From contig NZ_WJNG01000015.1 in NCBI RefSeq assembly GCF_009649745.1, positions 186,001 through 250,000 on the forward strand: a stretch of 64,000 bases of DNA, in the 5' to 3' direction. Source of the DNA: Aquibacillus halophilus (GTDB lineage: Bacteria; Bacillota; Bacilli; Bacillales; Amphibacillaceae). The position numbers and the translations under genes were made by a program. The notes below the pieces were generated by a model. It made no database searches. It worked only from the letters and a program-made list of their open reading frames with translations, and was not told where the DNA came from. Shown here one piece after another: positions 8,077 to 19,039 of the stretch (the first letter of the stretch is position 1; every line of letters starts with the position of its first letter).

Positions 8077-8996
8077 TTTTCCCCACTCCAACTTGTTGAT
8101 TCCAGTATTTCTTTATAATTAACTTCCATCTCTGTTAATAGCTCATTGTCTTCCGTTGTTGCTTCATTAATGACTTGAATTGTGGTCACTAGTCCGTTTA
8201 TGGTTTCACTTAAGAAAGTTTTTTCATCTCGATAATACGAATGCATTTCAATCGCATTAACAAAATAATTTCTCTGATTGTTTACAGTAATACGCCAGGT
8301 TGGTGCTAAAACCTGGACCCCGTTTGGTAATGGAATTAAATTGTGATAACCGAGTTTGTTTTGTGTGATTTCATCTCCAGATGATAGTTCACTTGTATTA
8401 TAGTAAAGGTTAGAGACTGCATCAAATGCTTTGATTAAGTCATACGTTTCCCCTTTTTCTTCCCTTTTTTCTAGCATCGTTTGACTGTATTGCACCATTC
8501 GACCTTCTTCATCCAAAACGATTACCAACAAAGCACTTTGATTAAAATAGATTGGCAGGCTATTATTTTTTTGGAAAAATACAACTGTATTTGACGCTTC
8601 ATTTTTACTCCAAAACACAAAGCTATCCAAATATAGTATTTTACCTTGTAAGGTTTCTAAATAATTTCCTTCAAAATCAATTGGAACTGGCTCATCAAAC
8701 TTAGATAAAATTAAATTACTATCTATTACCTCTGCTTGTTGATTATCAAAATTATTAATCGCATCAATTTCTTCAGTGGTAAATACTTTTCTAGCTGCAT
8801 ACAGATTCGGTTCTTTAGTACTTTCTTCTTTTAATTCATCTAGCCCTTCTATATTTGCCCTCAGAAATTCTTCTCTAGTGGATTCTTGTATAAAAGGATA
8901 TTCTGTATCTCTATTATTTATAAATTGTTGGATTAAGAAAATATCTAGTACAAGGAAGCATAGGATAAACAATGTTTTAATTTGACCCCATTGCAT
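8073..8996 (-). CDS. walI: WalI, membrane-anchored regulator of WalK
   Basis: A 307-residue bitopic membrane protein (YycI). A short N-terminus (MQWGQIKT) is followed by one transmembrane helix at about 8-26 and an extracellular domain. In B. subtilis WalI forms a complex with WalH and the sensor kinase WalK through their membrane helices and restrains WalK. The start lies inside the 3' end of walH (20-base overlap) behind GGAGGCG, and the stop overlaps walJ by ATGA, so translation is probably coupled. Confidence 0.93.
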   Translation of the reverse strand: MQWGQIKTLFILCFLVLDIFLIQQFINNRDTEYPFIQESTREEFLRANIEGLDELKEESTKEPNLYAARKVFTTEEIDAINNFDNQQAEVIDSNLILSKFDEPVPIDFEGNYLETLQGKILYLDSFVFWSKNEASNTVVFFQKNNSLPIYFNQSALLVIVLDEEGRMVQYSQTMLEKREEKGETYDLIKAFDAVSNLYYNTSELSSGDEITQNKLGYHNLIPLPNGVQVLAPTWRITVNNQRNYFVNAIEMHSYYRDEKTFLSETINGLVTTIQVINEATTEDNELLTEMEVNYKEILESTSWSGEK

Positions 8997-10323
8997 TATT
9001 AACGCCTCCTATACTTATTTGCTCATCAATGAAGTCGATCTCTTCCCAGTTGTTATTAACATTAATAAACCATTTTGGAGTTAAAACAAAAGCATACTGA
9101 ATGGCAGATTGTTCTTCAATTTTGTAGCCTATTGCGACATCCTCAATAGATGTGGTTGCATATCGCCTGCTATTTTGTAAAAACGTAATTACTTGTTGTC
9201 CTGTTTGTAGATTTTCTTTTTCACTTTCATACTCAAACGTAAGTCCTAGTTGAATTAGTGGTCGATTATATTGATAAACATTCTGATTACGAAGTGTTAC
9301 CATGATTGTCGATAAACTATCCCTTTCAAACACTGGTATCCCGTCATATGTTAAGCGAAATAGGGCGGTCTTTGATTGGACATCTAAACCATATAGTACA
9401 TATTCATCTTTGACGTCTGTTGTCCATCCTTCGTGATCATTAACAAATTCCAAGGTCTGGTTGATTAGTTGCCTTCCATCCATTAGCCTATTCTCCGAAG
9501 AAGTAGGATTAGTGTATTCCATGTAGTAGTCATCATAAACTACCATTTCTGCTGTCTGTCCATCCGTGTACTTATCCTCTCCAGTAATCAGTTCAGAGCT
9601 TCGGACTGCAGAGGGATTATTAAATAATACATTCCTTAACGTTGTCTTAGAAATTGATTTTGCAGTCAAAGGTCTACGATACATTTCTACTTCTCTTGGA
9701 ACATAAATCGGCGATGAATCTCCCGCACCAAAAGATAGAAATTCCTGTAACGTGGATTGATTTTTGAAGCTATTTATCTGTTGGCGAACCTCATCCATAT
9801 TTTGAATATTAGCACTGAATTTCATATCAGTTTTCTTATGACTAAATACCAGTTGGCCAATAGTTAGATCTTCATTTAACATTACTAACATTCGATCAAA
9901 AGCTCTACCTGTTATAATCTCCTCATCTACAGTAAAGATATCTTGGAGGATTTCAACTGGTATTTCAGTTGGAAAAATAACTTCAACTGAATTAGTTTCT
10001 GTAGAGAAATCTGTATCTTCATCTATAGGAGTGGTATTTATATCATATAACGACCAAGTTTGCATATAGCTATATAATTCCTCTTCTTTACTCTTTTGAG
10101 CAAATCCATAATGATTTTCACCCTGATGGAAAATAATTGATGAAGGCTCAATAATACTCTTTTTCGTTTCTACGTGGCCGTCCTCAATCTTTGCTTCAAT
10201 CGCACTTCGATCGTCAGTATCATAATCATAATCTGGATGGTAATTCCATATTCCTAGTGTTAATAGCAAACTCAGTACAATAAGGAAAACTAAACTTATT
10301 GATTTAAAAGTTTCTAATTTCAT
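8977..10323 (-). CDS. walH: WalH, membrane-anchored regulator of WalK
   Basis: A 448-residue protein (YycH) with one N-terminal transmembrane helix (about 9-26) and a large extracellular part. Extracellular markers include the central MVYDDYYMEYTNP and the late TSIEDVAIGYKIE. It works with WalI to set WalK activity at the division site and lateral wall. The ATG overlaps the walK stop (TAATG), which indicates translational coupling. The length is close to the B. subtilis protein (about 455). Confidence 0.93.
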   Translation of the reverse strand: MKLETFKSISLVFLIVLSLLLTLGIWNYHPDYDYDTDDRSAIEAKIEDGHVETKKSIIEPSSIIFHQGENHYGFAQKSKEEELYSYMQTWSLYDINTTPIDEDTDFSTETNSVEVIFPTEIPVEILQDIFTVDEEIITGRAFDRMLVMLNEDLTIGQLVFSHKKTDMKFSANIQNMDEVRQQINSFKNQSTLQEFLSFGAGDSSPIYVPREVEMYRRPLTAKSISKTTLRNVLFNNPSAVRSSELITGEDKYTDGQTAEMVVYDDYYMEYTNPTSSENRLMDGRQLINQTLEFVNDHEGWTTDVKDEYVLYGLDVQSKTALFRLTYDGIPVFERDSLSTIMVTLRNQNVYQYNRPLIQLGLTFEYESEKENLQTGQQVITFLQNSRRYATTSIEDVAIGYKIEEQSAIQYAFVLTPKWFINVNNNWEEIDFIDEQISIGGVNNAMGSN

Positions 10324-12149
10324 TAGCGATTCCCCCGCTTCTTATTTATAAGCGGAAGTGTAAAGAGAACGGTAGTCCCTTTACCTTCTTTACTTTCTGC
10401 CCAAATTTGCCCGTGATGGGCATCAATTATCTCCTTAGCGATTGCTAAACCTAAACCTGTACCACCGAACTCCCGTGATCTTGCCTTATCAGCACGATAA
10501 AAACGATCGAATATTTTATCAAGTTTTTCTCTAGCAATCCCTACACCTTGATCAGAAATACTAATTACTAGCTTCTGCTTATCTTTAACCGCTTTAAATT
10601 TAATTGTTCCACCCTCAGGTGAATACTTTATGGCGTTTGATATAATGTTATCTACTACCTGAGTTACTTTATCTTTATCCACCCAAATAAATACATTATC
10701 CTTAGGTAGCTTTCTGTCTAACGTAATATCTTCTGACTTGTTCATTTCAAAACGATCTATTATGTGATGAAAGAATTGTGCAATGTTTACTCTTTCCTTA
10801 TAAAGAGTTTTTTCCTTATGGTCCATTTTAGATAATTGAAGCAAATCGTTAACAAGACGTATCATTCTTTCCGTCTCATTTTGTGTAACACTTAAAAATT
10901 GCGGAGCTATTTCCTTGTCTTCCCATGCCCCATCGGTTAATGCCTCTAGATAGCTTCGCATGGTCGTAAGTGGCGTTCTCAATTCATGAGAAACATTTGA
11001 AACGAATTCCCTTCGTTCCTTTTCTACCTTTTCTTGTTCAGTTACATCACTTAATACAGTAATAAAACCATTAAATTGATTGTTTTCATCTTGTACAACC
11101 GAAAAGTTAGCTTTTACTAAGAAAAACTGATCATCATCACTAAAATCTATCGTGATAGACCCTGCTTCTTGTGATTCAACTAAATCAACTACTTTTTCAT
11201 CAAGTTGCAGAATTTCTTTCAATGGTTGACCTTTTACTTCTTCAAAAGTTCTACTTATTAAATAAGCAGCAGATTCATTCATAAGTGTTATATTGCCACT
11301 TGCATCTGTAGCAATAACTCCATCTGACATATTGGATAAGACAGAGCTTAATTTTCTTCGCTCTCCCTCTGTCGTAATATGAGCTTGTTTTAATTTATCG
11401 TTCATTTCATTGAAGGTTATAGCTAGTTGCCCTATTTCATCATTACCATAGACATTTACTTTTTGAGAAAAGTCACCTGTTGACATGATGATGGCTTGTT
11501 TTCTCATTTCAGTTATTGGTTTGGTAATCGTCCTTGCCACCAATATACCTAACAGTGCAGATACAATTAATGCTAATATTGTTCCATTCAGAAAGATGGT
11601 GTTAATGTTCCGTAACTGAGTATAAACTTCTTCCATTGAGGCCTTTAAATAGATGGCACCGACAACCTCTTCTTCATTATAAAGCGGAACAATTTTTACA
11701 AGCATTCGATCATTTGTATTTCGATCTAAAAAAATAGCGTGCCTATCCTGACCGAATAACAATGCCCGAGTAATCCCACTATCCCCTGTAATTCTTTTAC
11801 CAATACGATCATCATACTGATTATTAGTACCAATAACTCGCGATTGGGTATCAATAACCTGCAAATCAGAATATAATTCACTGTCATAGAGGTTTAGAAT
11901 ATCTCGAACTTCGGCCTGTAATGAAGGCACATCTCCATCTTCGGGACGTTCTTTTTCAAAAGTTTCTTCTAAATAAAAGGTTAAATCTTGAAGTCTCTGT
12001 TCAACATTAGTGGTAAAGTTTTTTTCTAAGCTCTCCTCTAATCGTTGAGCAAAATATGAACCAATTACTTGGATCGCAAGCAATAATAATAAAATTAAGA
12101 TTACTATAAATTTTATACGAATTGATTGAAATACCCCTACTTTTTTCAT
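10323..12149 (-). CDS. walK: WalK, essential cell-wall sensor histidine kinase
   Basis: A 608-residue membrane kinase. TM1 is at about 13-32, an extracellular PAS-like sensor at 33-184, TM2 at 185-205, HAMP at about 206-258 and a cytoplasmic PAS at about 263-370. HisKA carries phosphorylatable H388 in FVSNVSHELRTPL, and HATPase_c has N box DNIISNAIKYSP, G1 DQGVGIA and G2 GGTGLGLAIA. It phosphorylates WalR to control autolysins and wall synthesis. The gene starts 6 bases after walR. In this family WalRK is essential in most Bacilli. Confidence 0.96.
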   Translation of the reverse strand: MKKVGVFQSIRIKFIVILILLLLLAIQVIGSYFAQRLEESLEKNFTTNVEQRLQDLTFYLEETFEKERPEDGDVPSLQAEVRDILNLYDSELYSDLQVIDTQSRVIGTNNQYDDRIGKRITGDSGITRALLFGQDRHAIFLDRNTNDRMLVKIVPLYNEEEVVGAIYLKASMEEVYTQLRNINTIFLNGTILALIVSALLGILVARTITKPITEMRKQAIIMSTGDFSQKVNVYGNDEIGQLAITFNEMNDKLKQAHITTEGERRKLSSVLSNMSDGVIATDASGNITLMNESAAYLISRTFEEVKGQPLKEILQLDEKVVDLVESQEAGSITIDFSDDDQFFLVKANFSVVQDENNQFNGFITVLSDVTEQEKVEKERREFVSNVSHELRTPLTTMRSYLEALTDGAWEDKEIAPQFLSVTQNETERMIRLVNDLLQLSKMDHKEKTLYKERVNIAQFFHHIIDRFEMNKSEDITLDRKLPKDNVFIWVDKDKVTQVVDNIISNAIKYSPEGGTIKFKAVKDKQKLVISISDQGVGIAREKLDKIFDRFYRADKARSREFGGTGLGLAIAKEIIDAHHGQIWAESKEGKGTTVLFTLPLINKKRGNR

Positions 12150-12155
12150 AAAACC

Positions 12156-12860
12156 TTACTCCTGATCTGGGTTACGCAAATAGTAACCAACACCCCTTCT
12201 AGTCACGATCCATAGGGGATTACTTGGATTTTCTTCTATTTTCTCCCTTAATCTTCTAACAGTGACATCCACCGTTCGCACATCACCATAATAATCATAA
12301 CCCCAAACTGTTTCCAGTAAATGTTCACGTGTCATAACTTGTCCAATATGACGCGCTAGATAATGCAATAGCTCGAATTCTCTATGTGTTAACTCTATTT
12401 GTTTTCCATCTCTAGAAACTGTATAGGCATCAGGATGTATTACAAGACTACCTATTTTTATATCCTTATTCGCTTTTGTATTATCTTCCGGAACATGTTG
12501 TTGCCTTCTTAAATTTGCCTTAACACGTGCGATAACTTCCCGATTACTAAAGGGTTTCGTAACATAATCATCTGCACCTAACTCTAGTCCTAAGACCTTA
12601 TCTATTTCAGAATCCTTTGCTGTAATCATAATTATTGGCATATTGTGCGTTTTACGTACTTCGCGACAAACTTCATTTCCATCTTTATTTGGTAACATAA
12701 TATCTAACAGGAGTAGGTCTGGATTTTCTTGATCAGTTAATCTAACAGCCTCATCTCCATCATAGGCACAAATAACCTGATAACCTTCTTTTTCAAGGTT
12801 GAACTTTAGAATATCTGCAATCGGTTTTTCATCATCAACAACTAATATCTTTTGATTCAC
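12156..12860 (-). CDS. walR: WalR, OmpR-family response regulator
   Basis: A 234-residue DNA-binding regulator. The receiver domain (1-115) has acidic pocket D9/D10, phosphoacceptor D53 in [13 protein letters not shown] in ITAKDSE and K in VTKPFS. The winged-helix C-terminal domain (about 130-232) includes [11 protein letters not shown] and [14 protein letters not shown] chose the GTG at 12860 because [18 protein letters not shown] then aligns with the usual N-terminus and AAGGA lies 9 bases upstream. The ATG at 12881 would add seven residues with a weak ribosome site. First gene of the operon. Targets are normally autolysin and peptidoglycan genes carrying TGTWAH direct repeats. Confidence 0.95.
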   Translation of the reverse strand: MNQKILVVDDEKPIADILKFNLEKEGYQVICAYDGDEAVRLTDQENPDLLLLDIMLPNKDGNEVCREVRKTHNMPIIMITAKDSEIDKVLGLELGADDYVTKPFSNREVIARVKANLRRQQHVPEDNTKANKDIKIGSLVIHPDAYTVSRDGKQIELTHREFELLHYLARHIGQVMTREHLLETVWGYDYYGDVRTVDVTVRRLREKIEENPSNPLWIVTRRGVGYYLRNPDQE

Positions 12861-13040
12861 AACCTCACATCCTTTTCCCATCTTGTATTACACTCTATTT
12901 TATCGCATTTTAGTTCAAAAGTCTTTCATTTGCTAAAACGAACAAAGCAAGATCCACATTAAAATATCTATATATTTTTTGAGTTCTTTTCCTAAAGTTG
13001 TTTTTTCGAAAGTTCTGAGGCTTATTAATCTTCGGAGTTG

Positions 13041-13231
13041 ATGAAAAAAGCGTCTTAACTTTGTCGTGCTTACCCCCATCCTTTATAGGATGAGTGATCT
13101 TCCATCGCTTCGGAAAAACACTCCCTTTCCCATAGGACCCGAAATGACATCCGTGAATTTGCAACACACGAAGAAAATTGCTTTATATTTTCGAGGAGTG
13201 TCGCATTTTTCCGAAGCTTAAAGTAGCTTTC
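13041..13231. repeat. Dispersed intergenic repeat, type 1, copy 1
   Basis: This sequence shares several blocks in the same order with 56792-56991: ACTTTGTCGTG, CATCCTTTATAGGA, TCGGAAAAACACTCCCTTTC, GGAGTGTCGCATTTTTCCGA and AGTAGCTTTCT. The two CGGAAAAA/TTTTTCCG blocks are inverted relative to each other, so the element can fold into a long hairpin. It has no credible gene. A chance ORF of 85 codons across it is not supported. It belongs to the class of short structured repeats common in Bacillaceae spacers. Confidence 0.8.
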
Positions 13232-13405
13232 TGTTCAAATGAATTGAACTATAAGAAAACCTTTTATACCCTGAAATATGACTACCCGCACGAAGGGGAA
13301 TTGGTTATATTTTTGAGGATTATCCATGTATATCTTACGTAATTTATTCCTGTTTTTGAGAATTACAATAACCAAACAACTAGATATTTACTCTTATATA
13401 GTGGT

Positions 13406-13531
13406 TGATTGAAGCGCAGGGCAGTCGACTCCAGCGGGAAAAGCGACGGCTGAAAATCCCGCAGGAAGCGGTTTTCTTCCGAGGAAGTTGAAGCGTTGCC
13501 CGCGGAAAGCGACTGCCCGAAGCGCAAATCA
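13406..13531. repeat. Dispersed intergenic repeat, type 2, copy 1 (hairpin/MITE-like)
   Basis: A 126-bp element with imperfect terminal inverted repeats: TGATTGAAGCGCAGGGCAGT on the left and GCGACTGCCCGAAGCGCAAA on the right. Internal blocks are CTCCAGCGGGAAAAGCGACG, TGAAAATCCCGCAGGA and GAGGAAGTTGAAGCGTTGCC. It is markedly GC-rich against its surroundings. A second copy lies at 57226-57413. Related repeats are familiar from many Bacillaceae genomes (recalled, not searched). No transposase is present. Confidence 0.85.
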
Positions 13532-13635
13532 ACATAGCAGCCGATTAAGGAAAAGTGAAAAAAATTATCAATAGTTACGTCGGAGTCTATAGATTTTGTG
13601 TTAAAAGCAATGTCTTTTAGTAAACAGACGTTATA

Positions 13636-13673
13636 TAAAAAACCCTTAATACTTTTTCAAGCAATAAGGGTTT
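13636..13673 (-). terminator. Terminator of the M23 peptidase gene
   Basis: On the minus strand AAACCCTTA pairs with TAAGGGTTT across a 16-base loop and is followed by a T run, 45 bases past the stop. Confidence 0.8.
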
Positions 13674-13717
13674 ACTATCTTTATTTAAAAGGTATATAGA
13701 TTTGTAGATAACATTTT

Positions 13718-15166
13718 CTAGAATAGACTTGCTGGATTCACAAGACTACCGTTTTTGTGAACCTCAAAGTGTAAATGAACACCAGTTGAATGGCCAGTTG
13801 ATCCCATTGAACCAATCGTGCTACCTTTAACAACTGTTTGACCAACACTTACATTAATTGACGATAAATGAGCATATATTGTTCTATAGCCATTATTATG
13901 GTTGATTACAATCTTATTACCATAACCACCATCCCAGCCGGCAGATGCGACTGTACCGTTATCTGATGCAAGAATTGCACGATTACTAACACCGGCAATA
14001 TCCATTCCTTTATGGTAAGTTCCCCATCTTGGACCCATATGGCTAGTAATTCTTCCCCCTACTGCTGGCCATTGGAATTGACCAGTTCCTCGTGAAGGGA
14101 CTACCTTAGTTCCTTTAATCGTAATTTCTTTTACCGGCTCTTGAGTTACTTTTGTTTCAACAATATTTTTTGAAACAACTTTGCCGTTTTTCTTTTCTAT
14201 TGCGTAATGTACTTCCTTCTTACCATTTTGACCTTCTTGCTTGAGACTTGTATCGCCTTTGTAAAGCTTATCTGATGATACTACTTCTCTTTCAAAACCT
14301 ATTGTCTCTTCTACTAGCTCTTCTTCATTAACAATAACATCTAAGAATGGCTGGTAGTCTGTCACGTTAATTTCTTGACCGATTTGTAGAACAGAATCTT
14401 CTGTTATATCAGAGTTTAATTTTAAAATTGTCTCGATATTTAGGTCATATTTGCTAGCAATAGATCCTAGTACTTCACCTTCTGCGACCTTGTGTTTCTT
14501 ATCTTCGAGAGTTCCTTTTTCTAGCAACGTTTGACCATCTTCTTCAGAAATTACTTCCTGTGGTAAAACTTTTTGTTGTGAGAAAGAAACTTTTTCTGAT
14601 AGTTGGACGTCTATTACTTTAGAATCACCTACAGATAAAGAAGATTCTATTTCTTGATTATTATCAGTAACATTTTCAATTCTTTCAAGAGTCTTTAATT
14701 CAACATATTTCGTTTTATAATAAGTTAAAGTAGCTTCCGCAGTTTCTTGGTCTTTAAAATAACCTAGAACCTTATCGCCTATTTTAACTTCATAAGCATT
14801 TACTTTAACAGAAAGTTCTTCTTGAACTATATCCATAACTTGCTTGTTAGATGAAGTTGGCTCAAACACTTTTTCGGTAACATAAGAAATTTCTTCACCT
14901 ACGGTTAAAGAGTAGCCTTCATAATTTTCTTTTTGCTCCTCAATCATCTGATCTATGTAGGATTGTATTACTTGCTTGCTATCTACCATCCCAACATGTT
15001 CACCATTTATATATACATGAAATACAGTATCTAATTCGGAATCGTCTGCATAGACAACACCAAATGTTACTCCCATACTTAGACATGTTATTAATGCAGT
15101 TTTCTTTATAAATCCATAAGAATTGTTTTTAACTCTTGGATGAACATCATTCTTAGAACGCAACAT
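13718..15166 (-). CDS. Exported LysM-G5-M23 murein endopeptidase
   Basis: A 482-residue cell-wall hydrolase predicted to cut peptide cross-bridges. A basic N-terminus and hydrophobic helix (about 22-41) act as signal or anchor. A Glu-rich linker region follows, then a LysM domain at about 226-272 (HKVAEGEVLGSIASKYDLN), a G5 domain at about 280-357 and a C-terminal M23 peptidase at about 365-480. Zinc and catalytic residues are in HKGMDIAG (H, D) and HLHFEVHKNG (H, H). The start ATG follows GGGAGGATAAG. It is monocistronic and lies two kb upstream of walR in the same orientation. WalR control would fit its function, but no perfect WalR box is visible. Confidence 0.93.
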   Translation of the reverse strand: MLRSKNDVHPRVKNNSYGFIKKTALITCLSMGVTFGVVYADDSELDTVFHVYINGEHVGMVDSKQVIQSYIDQMIEEQKENYEGYSLTVGEEISYVTEKVFEPTSSNKQVMDIVQEELSVKVNAYEVKIGDKVLGYFKDQETAEATLTYYKTKYVELKTLERIENVTDNNQEIESSLSVGDSKVIDVQLSEKVSFSQQKVLPQEVISEEDGQTLLEKGTLEDKKHKVAEGEVLGSIASKYDLNIETILKLNSDITEDSVLQIGQEINVTDYQPFLDVIVNEEELVEETIGFEREVVSSDKLYKGDTSLKQEGQNGKKEVHYAIEKKNGKVVSKNIVETKVTQEPVKEITIKGTKVVPSRGTGQFQWPAVGGRITSHMGPRWGTYHKGMDIAGVSNRAILASDNGTVASAGWDGGYGNKIVINHNNGYRTIYAHLSSINVSVGQTVVKGSTIGSMGSTGHSTGVHLHFEVHKNGSLVNPASLF

Positions 15167-15581
15167 GTTCTTATCCTCCCGATAACTTTAATAAACAGAA
15201 TTAAAATATAAGTATATTAGTAATCTACTAACACCTTCTATAATCTAACACAGAGATGGTAGATTATTAAACCCCTTTTGACCTAATGTAATGAAACTGT
15301 ATAATAACTTCCAAATTTACCCTTATTACTACTGCAATAACCATTGATAAGGTGTAAATTGTTACTAAATATTAAAAAAGACAACTTTTTTTCCTCATAT
15401 TTTGCAGGTATATTACAATTGTTCCTATTAATATTACAAGCTAGTCCAATTAGACTCTATTTCAATAGTTTTTTGGTAGTCTTTTAGGCTAAAATTGTAA
15501 ATAAAAGTATAAGAACAGTGTATTATCTTGCTGTACCATTACCATTATTGAAATAAAATTCATAAATTATACATATTTCAC
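15167..15581. other. Gene-free AT-rich spacer upstream of the M23 gene
   Basis: No coding potential is visible. It should hold the promoter of the leftward M23 gene. A direct-repeat motif resembling a WalR box (TGTAAT, 5 bases, TGTATA; one mismatch to TGTWAH-N5-TGTWAH) lies at 15287-15303 on the plus strand, facing away from the gene. Confidence 0.5.
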
Positions 15582-15610
15582 AAAAAAAAGAGAGCGAATA
15601 ATCGCTCCCC
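15582..15610 (-). terminator. Terminator of purA
   Basis: On the minus strand GAGCGA-TTAT-TCGCTC is followed by a T-rich run, about 15 bases past the purA stop. Confidence 0.82.
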
Positions 15611-15624
15611 ATCATTTATAAGTG

Positions 15625-16985
<1,361 letters not shown>

Positions 16986-16989
16986 TTTT

Positions 16990-17032
16990 ATTAACGAACA
17001 ATAAATTAAACTACTAATCTTTTGTTCGTATT
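16990..17032. promoter_or_regulatory. PurR operator (paired PurBoxes) upstream of purA
   Basis: CGAACAAT (16995-17002) and its inverted partner ending in TTGTTCG (to 17028) form two facing CGAAC/GTTCG half-sites, separated by about 17 bases between the inner A/T triplets. That is the arrangement of Bacillus PurBoxes (AWWWCCGAACWWT). The pair sits immediately upstream of the -35, as expected for PurR repression. The second position of CCGAAC is A and not C in the left box. Confidence 0.78.
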
Positions 17033-17093
17033 TACAAAAGTTTCTTCAGTTTAATTTTACTTTACCAATGCATTGTAGTAAAGTCCTATAACG

Positions 17094-17128
17094 AAATAAA
17101 AGCTAACTAATTAAAGTTAGCTTTTATT
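17094..17128 (-). terminator. Terminator of the yybS-gdpP-rplI-dnaC operon
   Basis: AAAAGCTAACT and AGTTAGCTTTT pair perfectly around TTAATT on the minus strand and are followed by ATTT, 10 bases past the dnaC stop. Confidence 0.88.
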
Positions 17129-17134
17129 TAATAG

Positions 17135-18517
17135 TTATGCCCCACTTGCAGCACCCGCTCCTACAGGCGGTACATCACTTTCTGAATAACGATGATCCAA
17201 ATCTACGAATTTGTTATACTCTTTTACGAAGGCTAACTCTACTGTTCCAACCGGACCATTACGTTGTTTTGCTAGAATTATTTCAATAATATTCTGCTTT
17301 TCTGATTCTTTATCATAATAATCATCACGATATAAGAATCCAACAATATCAGCATCCTGCTCAATACTTCCTGATTCACGTAAATCGGACATCATTGGTC
17401 GCTTATCCTGTCTTGACTCTACACCACGGGAAAGTTGAGAAAGTGCTACCAAAGGTACATTTAACTCTCTTGCTAAACCTTTTAATGATCGAGATATTTC
17501 AGATACCTCTTGCTGACGGTTTTCCTTGGAATTAGCACTACCTTGTATCAATTGCATATAATCAATCAAAATCATTCCTAATCCATGCTCTTGCTTTAAA
17601 CGACGACACTTAGATCGTATCTCGTTAACGCGAATACCAGGGGTGTCATCAATAAATATGCCTGCATTAGAAAGGCTACCCATTGCCATTGTCAACTTAC
17701 CCCAGTCTTCTGACTGTAAGTTACCTGTTCTTAATCGTTGCGCATCAATATTACCCTCTGCACATAACATACGAGCAACCAGCTGATCGGCACCCATTTC
17801 CAAACTGAAAATAGCAACATTTTCATCTGTTTTTATAGCAACATTTTGTGCAATGTTTAAAGCGAATGCTGTCTTACCAACAGACGGTCGAGCAGCAACA
17901 ATGATTAGATCATTTCGCTGAAATCCAGATGTTATTTTATCTAGATCTCTAAACCCAGTCGGAACACCGGTAACGTCTAGATCATTGTGATGCAACTGCT
18001 CAATATTGTCATAGACATCAATTAATACATCTTTAATATTTTTAAATGCTCCGGAATTCTTTCGATGAGAGACTTCTAGAATATTCTTCTCTGCATCATT
18101 TAAGACTTCCTCAACCTCATCTTCTTTGGTGAATCCATCCGTAACAATATCTGTTGCTGTTCTAATTAACCTTCTTAAAAGTGCTTTTTCCTCTACTATT
18201 CTACTATAATACACAATGTTAGCAGCGGTAGGAACAGAGTTTGCTAAGTCACTTAGATAAGAAACACCACCTATTTCATCTAATACCCGTTCATTAGCGA
18301 GAGCAGTCGTCACAGTAACTAAATCAATTGGATCGCCTTTATCTGAAAGACTCATCATAACACCAAAGATCCGTTGGTGACTTGCTCGATAAAAGTCAGT
18401 AGGTATTAGTAATTCTGAAGCATTAGAAAGGGCTTCAGGCTCTAAAAAAACTGCACCTAGTACAGCCTGCTCTGCTTCAATATTATGAGGGGGTGTACGA
18501 TCATTCCATTCACTCAT
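17135..18517 (-). CDS. dnaC: Replicative DNA helicase (DnaB family)
   Basis: A 460-residue hexameric 5'-3' helicase that unwinds DNA at the fork. The N-terminal DnaB domain (about 8-110; PHNIEAEQAVLGAVFL) mediates primase and loader contacts. The C-terminal RecA-like motor has Walker A AARPSVGKTAFALN near 205-218, Walker B region MILIDYMQLI and the DnaB-type ALSQLSRGVE and R-finger area RRDDYY-like YRDDYYD. It ends with VGAGAASGA. Last gene of the operon, following rplI by 73 bases. In Bacillus the helicase is called DnaC, and the loader genes dnaB and dnaI lie elsewhere. Confidence 0.97.
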   Translation of the reverse strand: MSEWNDRTPPHNIEAEQAVLGAVFLEPEALSNASELLIPTDFYRASHQRIFGVMMSLSDKGDPIDLVTVTTALANERVLDEIGGVSYLSDLANSVPTAANIVYYSRIVEEKALLRRLIRTATDIVTDGFTKEDEVEEVLNDAEKNILEVSHRKNSGAFKNIKDVLIDVYDNIEQLHHNDLDVTGVPTGFRDLDKITSGFQRNDLIIVAARPSVGKTAFALNIAQNVAIKTDENVAIFSLEMGADQLVARMLCAEGNIDAQRLRTGNLQSEDWGKLTMAMGSLSNAGIFIDDTPGIRVNEIRSKCRRLKQEHGLGMILIDYMQLIQGSANSKENRQQEVSEISRSLKGLARELNVPLVALSQLSRGVESRQDKRPMMSDLRESGSIEQDADIVGFLYRDDYYDKESEKQNIIEIILAKQRNGPVGTVELAFVKEYNKFVDLDHRYSESDVPPVGAGAASGA

Positions 18518-18590
18518 GCTTCTCTGCTCCTTTCTAAGAAGATTTATTTTCTTTTAATTATATTTGGATATAGTGAGAGGATTAAGTATC

Positions 18591-19037
18591 CTATTCCTCT
18601 GTTAGGTGTACCTTAATAGTTCCAGTAACTTCTGGATGGATTTTTACGGGTACATCCGTATAGCCTAATGATTTAATGGGGTTGTCCAATTCTATTTTAC
18701 GTTTGTCCATTTTAATTTTATGTGTTTTCTTTAGTTCTTCTGCTATTTGTTTACTTGTTACCGAACCAAATAAACGCCCGCCTTCTCCGGATTTAACTTT
18801 TAACTCTACAGTTAGACTTTCAATTTTCGCTTTAAGCTCGTTGGCTTCATTTACTTCTTCTTGCTCCATCTTTTGCTCTTTGTTTTTTTGAGCATCAAGA
18901 GCTTTTACATTCCCACTAGTAGCCTCGATAGCTAAATTGTTTTTCAAAAGATAATTTCTTGCATAACCATCGGAAACATTTTTAACTTCGCCTTTTTTTC
19001 CTTTACCCTTAACATCCTGCATAAGAATTACTTTCAT
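18591..19037 (-). CDS. rplI: Ribosomal protein bL9
   Basis: A 148-residue large-subunit protein. The N-terminal RNA-binding domain [20 protein letters not shown] has the L9 signature [15 protein letters not shown] long connecting helix (about 45-80; [20 protein letters not shown]) leads to the C-terminal domain [20 protein letters not shown]. The length is normal. The gene begins 2 bases after the gdpP stop, an order shared with B. subtilis. Confidence 0.97.
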   Translation of the reverse strand: MKVILMQDVKGKGKKGEVKNVSDGYARNYLLKNNLAIEATSGNVKALDAQKNKEQKMEQEEVNEANELKAKIESLTVELKVKSGEGGRLFGSVTSKQIAEELKKTHKIKMDKRKIELDNPIKSLGYTDVPVKIHPEVTGTIKVHLTEE

Positions 19038-19039
19038 GT

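Noticed and set aside
12910-13167. 85-codon leftward open frame upstream of walR
   Set aside because: It runs through the type 1 repeat, resembles no family, and shadow frames of similar kind arise at the second repeat copy (56772-56996).
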